This document shows positions 38,884 to 46,734 of a stretch of 64,000 nt of DNA, piece by piece. The DNA comes from Nitrospirota bacterium (GTDB lineage Bacteria; Nitrospirota; Thermodesulfovibrionia; Thermodesulfovibrionales; JdFR-88). Numbering within the stretch: the first letter of the stretch is position 1; every line of letters begins with the position of its first letter. A program made the translations under genes and the position numbers. The stretch is from NCBI GenBank assembly GCA_021813405.1, contig JAKAKS010000022.1, forward strand, positions 186,001 through 250,000, written 5' to 3'. The notes below the pieces were generated by a model. The model searched no databases and had not been told where the DNA came from. It worked only from the letters and a program-made list of their open reading frames with translations.

Positions 38884-39356
38884 GTGTTTTTGTTTTCCGG
38901 GTGCGGCTGGGGTTCCAGTGGCAGCGGGATGATACCCTCACGCAGCAACAATTCGGCCGTAACACCGGTACCGCTTATCTTCCGCCCTCCTGAATGTACA
39001 TAACCCGTGCCGCAGGATGGGCTGCCGTCTTTCAATATGGCCTCAGCGGCCCCATACAGGCGGGCTATTCTTAAGACTTCCTGCGCGCCTTTTAAAAGGG
39101 CCTGTGCATAGGGCTGGCTGCCGGCTTCCGGGATATTTCTTAAGCGGATAACACCGGGCTTGCCCGCAAGGGCGTCCTTTCCGTCACCAAAGGCAAACTC
39201 TACCGGCTCACGGGGTATTGAAAGCCCGCCAAGCTGCTCCGGGCATACCGGGATTGCCTTGCCGGCAAGCACAAGATTGCGGACCCGCTCATCCAGGCAG
39301 TCCGTGCCGTCATATCTGGTTTTAAATCCCGCAAGGCATGCGCTTACTATATACAT
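38880..39356 (-). CDS. DUF523 family protein
   Basis: 158 aa. The N-terminal VSACLAGFKTRYDG, then PVCPEQLGGLSIPREPVE, and AILKDGSPSCGTGYVHSG are the invariant DUF523 cysteine motifs (three cysteine-bearing blocks). The function is unknown; the cysteines suggest metal or sulfur chemistry. It is first in the DUF523-rhomboid-zinc-ribbon operon. Its upstream region 39357-39572 carries no gene. Confidence 0.9.
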   Translation of the reverse strand: MYIVSACLAGFKTRYDGTDCLDERVRNLVLAGKAIPVCPEQLGGLSIPREPVEFAFGDGKDALAGKPGVIRLRNIPEAGSQPYAQALLKGAQEVLRIARLYGAAEAILKDGSPSCGTGYVHSGGRKISGTGVTAELLLREGIIPLPLEPQPHPENKNT

Positions 39357-39572
39357 AGGCAGATTATATCACGGGGGTTTGGCAGGGATTGGAAGAATTG
39401 ATGATGTGAATTTTTTTATTGCGGGCACAGCGCGGCGATATCATCGTTGCCTGGTCATTCCGGCTTGCCCGGAATATCAGGAGCTGCCCGCGGCAACAGT
39501 TCCCGGGGTGAGCCAGCCCCAGGCGCAATGCCACCTCCCAAATAACATGAAACGCTCTCCATGTGGCCATAA

Positions 39573-39814
39573 CCATGACATCTGTCATATGGACAATGTC
39601 ATGCCTGCCCGGGTTAAGGTATGGCGGCGGGAAGGCCGCCAGGGCTGCGGAGTTTCAGCCCGGCCCCCGGCCGTGCTCTTTGAAAAAACAAAACGGAGTT
39701 CCGGTTGCCGCTAAAATTCAGGCCGGAACAGCTGGAACAAACGGAACAGAAATTTGGCCGCAACTCATTGAAAACAAAAAGAAATCCAAAAAAAACCGGA
39801 ACATATAAAAAAAA
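39573..39814 (+). repeat. Dispersed intergenic repeat R1, copy C
   Basis: In plus orientation: dyad CATGACATCTGTCATATG followed by GACAATGTCATG, then CCGGGTTA and GGCGGC, GC-rich hairpin sequence (GCGGCGGGAAGGCCGCC), boxA-like TGCTCTTTGAAAA at 39674-39686, GGAAC at 39725, 39734 and 39743 (exact 9-nt pitch), AAAACAAAAAGAAATCC, and GGAACATATAAAAAAAA at the end. It lies 28 nt beyond the fur stop codon, pointing toward it. Conservation with the 58.8-kb copy is clear block by block. Confidence 0.85.
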
Positions 39815-39841
39815 GGGGCTGCAACGGGGGGCCTGTGGTGG

Positions 39842-40297
39842 TCAGCTTTTCTTTTTTTTCAGGCAGGAGGGGCAGAGGCCAAACAGGTCCATCTTGTGCC
39901 CTTCCAGGGCAAACCCGTAACGGGCGGCCAGTTTCTCCTGGAGCTTTTCGATCTCCTCGTCCACAACCTCTATGGCCTTGCCGCAGCTTACGCAAATAAG
40001 ATGGTCGTGGTGGGCATGGCCATATTTATGCTCGTACCTGGAATACCCGTCGCCAAAGTCCACCTGGTTTGCAAGCCCGGCCTCCTTCAGGAGCTTAAGC
40101 ACCCTGTAAACGGTGGCACGGCCAATGGAGGGGTATTTTGTCTTTACGATGGAGTAAAGTTCCTCTGGCGAAAGATGGCCCTCTTTCTTCAGGAAAACAT
40201 CCAGTATGTGCATCCGCTGGCTGGTCATCTTGAACCCTTTGGCCGCGATGAAATCGTGGAATATATCGCCGGCAGGCCTTCCAGCGTCCTGGCCCAT
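39842..40297 (-). CDS. Fur-family metal-dependent regulator
   Basis: 151-aa repressor. A winged-helix domain (KMTSQRMHILDVFL ... ATVYRVLKLLKEAGL) is followed by the dimerisation domain with HAHHDHLICVSCG and two zinc-binding CxxC pairs (C102/C105, C142/C145). Whether it is Fur, Zur or PerR cannot be decided from sequence; its place behind a CDF transporter favours a divalent-metal sensor. It begins at the nucleotide after the CopD-like stop codon. Confidence 0.92.
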   Translation of the reverse strand: MGQDAGRPAGDIFHDFIAAKGFKMTSQRMHILDVFLKKEGHLSPEELYSIVKTKYPSIGRATVYRVLKLLKEAGLANQVDFGDGYSRYEHKYGHAHHDHLICVSCGKAIEVVDEEIEKLQEKLAARYGFALEGHKMDLFGLCPSCLKKKKS

Positions 40298-40768
40298 CTA
40301 CAGGCTTCCTCCGTGCCCCTGCCATACACCTGCAAACACCGCAAGAAGGCTGATGCCCAGCACCACCCAGTGGAATGCCGCCAGAAACTTAAACACCTTG
40401 GCGGAATCGAAGCGGTCCGGCTTGCCGAATAATTTTTTGAAGATCCTTTTTTCAAACAGGAGCACCAGAAGATAAAAAAACCAGGCGAAAAGCATTATGG
40501 ACACGCCTATGGTCTGCCTGGTAAAAAGGATGCGGTCCATTCCAAGCATATGCAGCAGCCAGAACCCGGTTATGCCCGACAGCGCAATATAAATCCGCGC
40601 ATGCCTGGCAAAGCGGTGCTCCACTCTCTGAAAAAGAAGCACCTGCTCCAGCGAATCCCCGGTAGTTGCGATGATGGGGAATATGATCAAAGTAACAAAG
40701 GCCACCCCGCCTATCCAAAGCAATATGGTTACTACGTGAACGGCAATAAGAAGCGCGGTCCAGTTCAT
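40298..40768 (-). CDS. CopD-like four-helix membrane protein
   Basis: 156 aa with four TM helices (residues about 4-30, 55-75, 82-105, 130-150). The first helix has HVVTILLWIGGVAFVTLIIFP with a conserved histidine near its start, a pattern of CopD/DUF4149-type membrane proteins. It lies between the CDF transporter (9-nt gap) and fur, so a role in metal or heme handling is inferred only from context. Confidence 0.7.
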   Translation of the reverse strand: MNWTALLIAVHVVTILLWIGGVAFVTLIIFPIIATTGDSLEQVLLFQRVEHRFARHARIYIALSGITGFWLLHMLGMDRILFTRQTIGVSIMLFAWFFYLLVLLFEKRIFKKLFGKPDRFDSAKVFKFLAAFHWVVLGISLLAVFAGVWQGHGGSL

Positions 40769-40777
40769 TATTCCCCC

Positions 40778-41710
40778 CTAGTCCGGATGCTCATGTTCCT
40801 CTTCATCATGATGTTCATGCCCTTCTTCAACCTCGCAGAAGATGCCCCGCCCCTCGCACCCAGCGCATTGAAATTCAAGCGTGGCATGGCCCACGCCCAT
40901 TGCGGCGAGCCGGGACTTGATTCTATGGCTGATTTCCTGGAGTTTGCTGAGCTTTTCGTCCTGCACCCAGATGTGCGCCGAAAAAAAGACGCTGCCCCTG
41001 GTAAGCGACCACAGATGAACGTCGTGCACGCCCATTACGCCGGACATGGAGCATATCTCCTTTGCCAAATCATGCACGCTGATGCCCCTGGGCGAGAGTT
41101 CCAGGAAAATACCTGCGGACTCGGCTACAACCCGCAGGCCTCCAACCAGTATTATACAACCGATGACAAAGCTGATTGCCGGGTCCGCATAGGCCCAGCC
41201 GGTAAAGATTATTATAAGGCTGGAGGCCAGGACCCCCGCAGAGGACAGGAGATCGCCAATAACATGCATCCATGCGCTGCGGATGTTCAGATCGTGATGG
41301 CCATGCCTGAGGAGCATGGCCATTGCGGAGTTTGCAGCCATGCCCAGAACGGCCACGCCAAGCATTACGCCGGCCTTCACATGCGGCGGGGCGGCTAGCC
41401 TTCTATACCCTTCATAAAAGATGAGGAAAGATATGGCAAACAGGGCAAGCCCGTTTATTATGGCCGCCAGCAGGCCAACCCTGTGGTAGCCGAAGGTGGC
41501 CCTGTGGTCCGGGCTGCGGGTGCTTATGCGCGCAGCCATCAGGCTCATGCCCAGGGCAAATACGTCCGTGAACATGTGGCCGGCATCGGAGAGCAGGGCC
41601 AGGCTGTTTGAAAAGAATCCCCCGGCCGCAACTGCCAGCATCACAACGCAGGTTATCAGCAGGCTTATCCCGAGGCGGCCTTCATTGTGGTGGTTGTGGT
41701 TGTGCGCCAT
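40778..41710 (-). CDS. Cation diffusion facilitator (Zn2+/Co2+ efflux)
   Basis: 310 aa, six TM helices. The N-terminus is histidine-rich (HNHNHH). Metal site A is in SDAGHMFTD (D42? H45, D49) and its partner in MHVIGDLLSS. A His/Glu-rich C-terminal tail (EEGHEHHDEEEHEH) follows the cytoplasmic domain. It exports divalent metal in exchange for protons. The operon is cdf, copD-like, fur. Confidence 0.93.
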   Translation of the reverse strand: MAHNHNHHNEGRLGISLLITCVVMLAVAAGGFFSNSLALLSDAGHMFTDVFALGMSLMAARISTRSPDHRATFGYHRVGLLAAIINGLALFAISFLIFYEGYRRLAAPPHVKAGVMLGVAVLGMAANSAMAMLLRHGHHDLNIRSAWMHVIGDLLSSAGVLASSLIIIFTGWAYADPAISFVIGCIILVGGLRVVAESAGIFLELSPRGISVHDLAKEICSMSGVMGVHDVHLWSLTRGSVFFSAHIWVQDEKLSKLQEISHRIKSRLAAMGVGHATLEFQCAGCEGRGIFCEVEEGHEHHDEEEHEHPD

Positions 41711-41758
41711 GGTAATTTAAATTATCACATAAAAAGGCGGGGGATTTCTAAACAGGGT

Positions 41759-42781
41759 TTAGGCCAGGGCCCGGAAGAAGCCAGGATGAGCGGAGGTGTT
41801 GAATATGAAAACCTCCACTATTGCGGGGTCGAACTGTATCCCTGAGTACCGGGTGAGCTCGTTCAATGCCTTTTCATGGGTGCCGCCGCTCCGGTAAGGC
41901 CGGTTGGAGACGATTGCGTCGTACGTGTCTCCTATCGATATTATCCTGGAGTAAAGCGGGATTTTCTCCCCGGCCAGGCCGTGCGGATAGCCAGAACCGT
42001 TAAAATTTTCGTGATGATGGAGGATTGATGGCAGTATGGACTCGAATTGCTTCAGGGGCTTGAGTATCTCCACCCCCTTGCCGGGATGGTCCCGCACAAT
42101 CTCTAGTTCGCTGGCGTTCAGGGCGCCCTCCTTGGCCAGGATGAAATCGCTTATGCCTATCTTGCCGATGTCGTGGAGCATGGCAGCGGTCTTAAGCTCG
42201 TCCAGGGAATGGACGTCCATTCCCATGCCAACCCCGATCAGTTCAACGCACTTCTTTACGCGCTGGCAATGTCCGAATGTACCGGTGTCCCGCTTCTCCA
42301 TCGCCTGCGCAAGCGTGCTCAAGACGGAAAAATAAACGCCCCCCAGCTCTTTTATCTTTTCGTCCAGTCTGAACTCCAGTTCCAGGAGCATCCGCTGCCG
42401 CTCCCTCTCGTTTTCAATCTTGTGCCTTATGCGCTCGATGCATTTTATCAGGTCTGCCGTTGAAAAGGGTTTTTTAATGAACTCGGCCCCTGCCCTGAGC
42501 GCCCGGATCTCCAGTTCCTGGCTGACCTGGCCGGTTATTATTATGAAGTGGGCGGAAGGATATGCTGGGGCAAGGCGGCTCATCAGCTCCACGCCGCTGG
42601 TCTCCCTGAGGCATTGGTCCAGGAATATTATTTCAAAGTTTACCCTGGATAAAAGGTCGAGGGCTTCCCAGGTGTTCGAGGCTGTTTGGACATCATAGCC
42701 GGATTCATTGAGCATGGCCGCAAACACTTCGCGGATGACTTGCTCGTCGTCAATAAGCAATATCTTCAAAGACTGGTCCAT
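41759..42781 (-). CDS. Response regulator with HD-GYP domain (c-di-GMP phosphodiesterase)
   Basis: 340 aa. The receiver domain (residues 1-120) has acceptor D55 (IIFLDQCL) and K104 (KKPF). The HD-GYP domain (about 145-335) has the metal pair H203-D204 in LHDIGKIG, HHHENFNGSGYPHGL with the GYP motif, and PLYSRIISIGDTYDAI. It hydrolyses c-di-GMP when activated by a kinase. It is third in the 43.4-41.8 kb minus-strand set and may be controlled by the CRP-like site at its head. Confidence 0.94.
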   Translation of the reverse strand: MDQSLKILLIDDEQVIREVFAAMLNESGYDVQTASNTWEALDLLSRVNFEIIFLDQCLRETSGVELMSRLAPAYPSAHFIIITGQVSQELEIRALRAGAEFIKKPFSTADLIKCIERIRHKIENERERQRMLLELEFRLDEKIKELGGVYFSVLSTLAQAMEKRDTGTFGHCQRVKKCVELIGVGMGMDVHSLDELKTAAMLHDIGKIGISDFILAKEGALNASELEIVRDHPGKGVEILKPLKQFESILPSILHHHENFNGSGYPHGLAGEKIPLYSRIISIGDTYDAIVSNRPYRSGGTHEKALNELTRYSGIQFDPAIVEVFIFNTSAHPGFFRALA

Positions 42782-42818
42782 TAGCTCCTAGGCGGCAGGC
42801 CTTGTCCCCAATTCAGTT

Positions 42819-43169
42819 TCAGGCAAGGATGCCCATCTCCCGTTTAAGGGCCGGAATGGCAAACGGCTTGAAAAGGCAGCCAGCCGCGCCAAACCTTATG
42901 GCCTCCTCCACCTGGCTTGCCCCGGCATTGCCAGAGATGGTTAGCACCCTGGTCTGGGGTGCAAGCTTTTTTATTATACGCAGGGCTCCGATCCCGTCCA
43001 GTCCCGGCAAATTGATGTCCAGAAGGACAAAATCAGCGGGCCTGTCGATGAAGCCCAGCACAGCGTCGATCCCGTTGCTGGCCAGTTCCACTTCATCGCC
43101 GTCCTCGGAGAGCTCCCTGGAAAGCATGAACCCGAAATTTTTCTCGTCCTCGGCTATAAGTATCCTCAT
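42819..43169 (-). CDS. Single-domain response regulator
   Basis: 116-aa receiver-only protein. The acidic pair is EDE (7-9), the acceptor D51 in LLDINLPGLDG, and K105 in FKPFAI. It has no output domain, so it probably acts by protein contact or as a phosphate relay. The gap to the HD-GYP regulator downstream is 37 nt, and to the small coiled protein upstream 29 nt. Confidence 0.93.
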   Translation of the reverse strand: MRILIAEDEKNFGFMLSRELSEDGDEVELASNGIDAVLGFIDRPADFVLLDINLPGLDGIGALRIIKKLAPQTRVLTISGNAGASQVEEAIRFGAAGCLFKPFAIPALKREMGILA

Positions 43170-43198
43170 GGTTTATCGCTCCCCCCGGCCCCGGCTTT

Positions 43199-43432
43199 TT
43201 ATCCTCGTCTGCCTGTTGCTTTGGGTACGGCAGAAACGGCAGAAGAGGCCTGTTCGTATCTTCTGCGGGCTTCCCTAAGTTTTTCCTGCATGGTCGACAA
43301 TAACTGTAACGCTTCGCCTCTTTCTGCCTCCGGCAGATTTTGTATGCGGGCAAAGCCGGCATTCACCCGGCTAGAGGCATCCTCGATTTCTGTTATGTCT
43401 GTTATCTTTTCAGCGCCTTCGAAATTTATCAC
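43199..43432 (-). CDS. Small helical protein, function unknown
   Basis: 77 aa. The central part (EAERGEALQLLSTMQEKLREARRRYEQASS) is a strong amphipathic helix that may form a coiled coil. It starts with GTG, and GAGGAGG lies 7 nt upstream, supporting a real gene. No family is recognised. It precedes the receiver-only and HD-GYP regulators on the same strand and is likely co-transcribed, so it could be a partner of them. Confidence 0.6.
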   Translation of the reverse strand: MINFEGAEKITDITEIEDASSRVNAGFARIQNLPEAERGEALQLLSTMQEKLREARRRYEQASSAVSAVPKATGRRG

Positions 43433-43448
43433 CTGATAACCTCCTCAA

Positions 43449-43470
43449 GCTTGTGACTATTATCACAAGC
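43449..43470. promoter_or_regulatory. CRP/FNR-type palindrome before the regulator set
   Basis: TTGTGA-CTATTA-TCACAA is an exact match to the CRP core TGTGA-N6-TCACA, extended by one pair (GC) on each side to 8-bp arms. It lies 2 nt upstream of the ribosome site of the 77-aa gene, so it may act as an operator or as an mRNA hairpin. No CRP gene is in the window. Confidence 0.6.
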
Positions 43471-43582
43471 AAATCCGGTGCCTTGAAATAAGACTTTAAA
43501 AATCGCAAGTTTACAGAAATCTGGACAAAGCGTATCCGGAAAAACGCCCGGAGCTTAGGGCATAATGCCCGAAGTGATTGAG

Positions 43583-45397
43583 TTAGAGGCTTATTTTTAT
43601 GGTGAAATCAGTACCTCGGCCTTCTGCGGAGTCGAAGTAAATCTCCCCTCCGTTTCTGGCCACTATCTTCTTTGCAATAGAAAGGCCAAGCCCGGTTCCG
43701 CCTTTGCCGGTCTTGGTAGTGAAAAATGGGGTGAATATTTTGTCGCGGATGGCCTCCGGTATGCCGGGGCCTATATCTGAAATCATTATAAAGACCGAAT
43801 TGTCACTGGCCCATGTCCTGAATTTGAGAGAGCCTTTTGGGCCCATGGCGTCAAGTGCGTTTGTAATAAGAATAAGGAGTATCTGCTTTAAATCCCCCGC
43901 ACCCAGGACTGCGTGCGGCAAATCCGCTTGATATTGCTTGTGCACCTCAACCCCCTTAAGCCTCCCCTGAAGGCCGATGAGTTCCAGGGCTTTGTCGATT
44001 GTGTCATTTATATTAACAGGGCCCTTTTCAAAAGTCCGCAGGCCGGTAAACGAGAGCGCCTCGCCCGTTATCGATTTGCACCTCTTTACCTCTTCTTCGA
44101 TTATCCTTAGATACCGGCTGAAGAGTTCCGGATCGAATTTCTCCTTTCGCATCCTTTCAAGCAGCGCCTCCGCGCAACCGCCTATGGAGGCAAGCGGGTT
44201 ATTTATCTCGTGGGCCATGCCTGAGGCTATCTGGCCAAGGGCGGCCAGGCGTTCCGTGAAAATCAGCTGCATCTGGTTTTCACGTTCCTCAGAGATGTCC
44301 TTCATTATATGTATGGAGCCCGCCACCCCGTCTTCTGAAAACAGCGGGAATGTGCGGATCAGAAAGAGCCTGCCCAGGATTGGCTCATACAGTTCTTCGG
44401 AGTGGGACAGGCCGTCCTTCAGGGTCATTGTATGCGGGCATCCCTGAACAGGCTGGTCTGTTGCATGCAACAGCTCGTAGCATTTGCATCCAATAATCCT
44501 GTTTGGATCGCCGCCGAAGCAGTCAAGAAATTTCCTGTTTGCCTTTATGATCCGGAAATCCTTGTCATGAATTGATATCATGTCAGTTATGCTGTCGAAT
44601 GTTTCCTGCCAGTGCTGCTTGGACTCCGCAATTTTCCTTAGAAACTCGTCTTTTTCCCTGTCCCTTTCCTCGATGGATTCAAGCATATCGTTCAAACGGC
44701 CTTCCAGCATGGTAATTTCATCGCCGCCTTCAACCGTTATCTTCTGTCCGAAATCCCCCTCTTTTATCTTTTTTACCTTCTCCATAATCCCGCCAAGACG
44801 CCTGCTAACTAGTTTATTTCCGATAAAGAAAAGCGAGAGCGATATCGAGGAAATTATGCCCACGCTGAAAAAGACGATAGTCCATAACTCATGGCTCATG
44901 TGCCTTTTCATGATTTTCGGATCGAAATCTATGACCAGGACGCCGTTATATTTGTACAAGTCGCCATGGCATATATGGCATTGCGGCTTGTTTTTCACTG
45001 TGGCCACCCACCTGTAAACATTTTCATTGCCAAGCAGAATGCCGTGCTGTTCCGCATGGCATCTGGGGCACCCGGGATGTCCGTAGGCAAATCTCAGCCC
45101 AAGCGCGCGCTGGTCCGTTGCGGCCCTGGCAATACCTTCCCTGTTAAGAAGCACCACATCCTTTACCGGAGCAACCTTTGCAACGGACCGCACGGAGTCC
45201 TTTAGTACCTGAAGGTCCTGCGAGAGCATTGCCCGCTCTATCCTGCTGGTCATGAACCGGCCGGCGGTAGAGCCTATGGCCTCATAAGCGTAAAGGTGGT
45301 CTGCCCGGTCCAGATTGAAATAAAAATAGGTGGAGATTCCACCCATTACAAATATTACCGGCAGGACGTAAAAAGCCAGCTTGCGCCCGATCTTCAC
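43583..45397 (-). CDS. Di-heme (c-type) periplasmic sensor histidine kinase
   Basis: 604 aa. TM1 lies near residues 10-28. The periplasmic domain (about 30-165) carries two CxxCH heme-attachment motifs: CPRCH at 110-114 and CHICH at 140-144. TM2 lies near 172-195. Then come HAMP (about 196-250), a PAS domain (265-375) that contains GCKCYELLHATDQPVQGCPH, the phospho-acceptor H396 (MAHEINNPL), and a complete ATPase domain (N, G1, G2 boxes). A redox, gas or quinone-linked signal read by the hemes is inferred. It overlaps the NtrC-type gene by 4 nt. Confidence 0.93.
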   Translation of the reverse strand: MKIGRKLAFYVLPVIFVMGGISTYFYFNLDRADHLYAYEAIGSTAGRFMTSRIERAMLSQDLQVLKDSVRSVAKVAPVKDVVLLNREGIARAATDQRALGLRFAYGHPGCPRCHAEQHGILLGNENVYRWVATVKNKPQCHICHGDLYKYNGVLVIDFDPKIMKRHMSHELWTIVFFSVGIISSISLSLFFIGNKLVSRRLGGIMEKVKKIKEGDFGQKITVEGGDEITMLEGRLNDMLESIEERDREKDEFLRKIAESKQHWQETFDSITDMISIHDKDFRIIKANRKFLDCFGGDPNRIIGCKCYELLHATDQPVQGCPHTMTLKDGLSHSEELYEPILGRLFLIRTFPLFSEDGVAGSIHIMKDISEERENQMQLIFTERLAALGQIASGMAHEINNPLASIGGCAEALLERMRKEKFDPELFSRYLRIIEEEVKRCKSITGEALSFTGLRTFEKGPVNINDTIDKALELIGLQGRLKGVEVHKQYQADLPHAVLGAGDLKQILLILITNALDAMGPKGSLKFRTWASDNSVFIMISDIGPGIPEAIRDKIFTPFFTTKTGKGGTGLGLSIAKKIVARNGGEIYFDSAEGRGTDFTIKISL

Positions 45398-46728
45398 ATT
45401 TTTATACCGTATTGGATTATTTTTCTGTACAGCGTCTTGGGGTCTATTCCCAGAGCGATAGCGGCCCTGCCCCTGTGCCCGCCACTCTCACGCAGCACCT
45501 TCATTATGTGTGTCTTTTCCACTTCGTTTAATTTCAGGCCTCCGCTTCCCTCATTTGCGCCGCCAAGGATATCAGCAGGCAGATCGTCCCTGTTCACAAC
45601 ATCCCCGGGCGAAAGCAGGAGCGCCCTCTGGACCACGTTTTTAAGTTCCCTTATATTGCCGGGCCAGCCGTACCTGCATAATGCGTCTATTGCCCCGCCA
45701 GAGAATGACTTGTGCTTGTGGGCAGGGTCCATCTGGCGGAAATGCTCAACCAGAACCGGGGTATCCAGAGGCCTTTCCCGAAGCGGTGGAATACGCAGTG
45801 AAAGCGCACCTATCCTGTAATAGAGGTCTGCACGGAACCTACCGGCTGCTACATCGGCCTGCAGATCCCGGTTTGTGGCCGACAGGAATTTAAGGCTGAC
45901 CTTGATCTCCCTGGTACCGCCAAGTCTGAAAAAGGAATTCTCCTCTATGGCCCTCAGCAGCTTGGATTGCAGTTCCATCGGCATTTCCGCTATTTCATCC
46001 AGAAACAGGGTGCCTTCATTTGCAAGCTCCATCATGCCTGGTTTTTTCTGGACAGCCCCGGTAAATGCGCCCTTTTCATGACCGAACAGTTCGCTTTCCA
46101 GCATACTGGATGGTATAGCGCCGCAGTTGATTGCAATAAAGGCCTTTTCCGGGTTCGGCCCCCATTCGTGGATGGCCCTGGCAATCAACTCCTTCCCGGT
46201 GCCGCTTTCGCCATATATAAGCACCGGAAGCGGTGAACTCGCCAGTTTGGCCGCATTTGCAAGCACCTCGTCCATTACAGGGCTAGCCGTTACGATCCGG
46301 CGGGACTCGTTTTGCATCCTGATTTGTGCTTTAAGGGAAACATTTTCGGCTCGCAGAAGCCTTTTTTCATGGGCCTTCCTGATTATGGCCTTTAGTTCCT
46401 CGAGCTTGAAGGGTTTTTCAATAAAATCGTATGCCCCCAGTCTCATGGCTTCAACGGCGGATGCCACTGTGCCATGCCCCGTCATTATGACGACCTCTAT
46501 GGGAAAGTTCATCGAGGACACTTTCCGCAATATGTCCAACCCGTTTGCGTCAGGAAGATTTAAGTCCAGAAGAAGCACGTCATATCCATCCAGGCTGTGC
46601 GCGTTGGACTCCCGGCCCAGCCCTTCGGCAGAGCGGACCGCCATTCCCTCATCCCGGAGCTCGCTTTCAAGGATGTCCCGGAAATTCCGGTCGTCTTCTA
46701 TAATAAATACGTGCGGAGCGGGAGACAT
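45394..46728 (-). CDS. NtrC-family sigma-54-dependent response regulator
   Basis: 444 aa. Receiver D55 (LLLDLNLP), Walker A GESGTGKE at 173-180, the sigma-54 contact loop GAFTGA at 220-225, Walker B TLFLDEIAEMP, and a C-terminal Fis-type HTH (GHRGRAAIALGIDPKTLYRKI). All functional parts are present. It lies between two kinases: the PAS kinase upstream (6-nt gap) and the di-heme kinase downstream (4-nt overlap); either or both may phosphorylate it. Confidence 0.96.
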   Translation of the reverse strand: MSPAPHVFIIEDDRNFRDILESELRDEGMAVRSAEGLGRESNAHSLDGYDVLLLDLNLPDANGLDILRKVSSMNFPIEVVIMTGHGTVASAVEAMRLGAYDFIEKPFKLEELKAIIRKAHEKRLLRAENVSLKAQIRMQNESRRIVTASPVMDEVLANAAKLASSPLPVLIYGESGTGKELIARAIHEWGPNPEKAFIAINCGAIPSSMLESELFGHEKGAFTGAVQKKPGMMELANEGTLFLDEIAEMPMELQSKLLRAIEENSFFRLGGTREIKVSLKFLSATNRDLQADVAAGRFRADLYYRIGALSLRIPPLRERPLDTPVLVEHFRQMDPAHKHKSFSGGAIDALCRYGWPGNIRELKNVVQRALLLSPGDVVNRDDLPADILGGANEGSGGLKLNEVEKTHIMKVLRESGGHRGRAAIALGIDPKTLYRKIIQYGIKM

Positions 46729-46734
46729 ATAATA

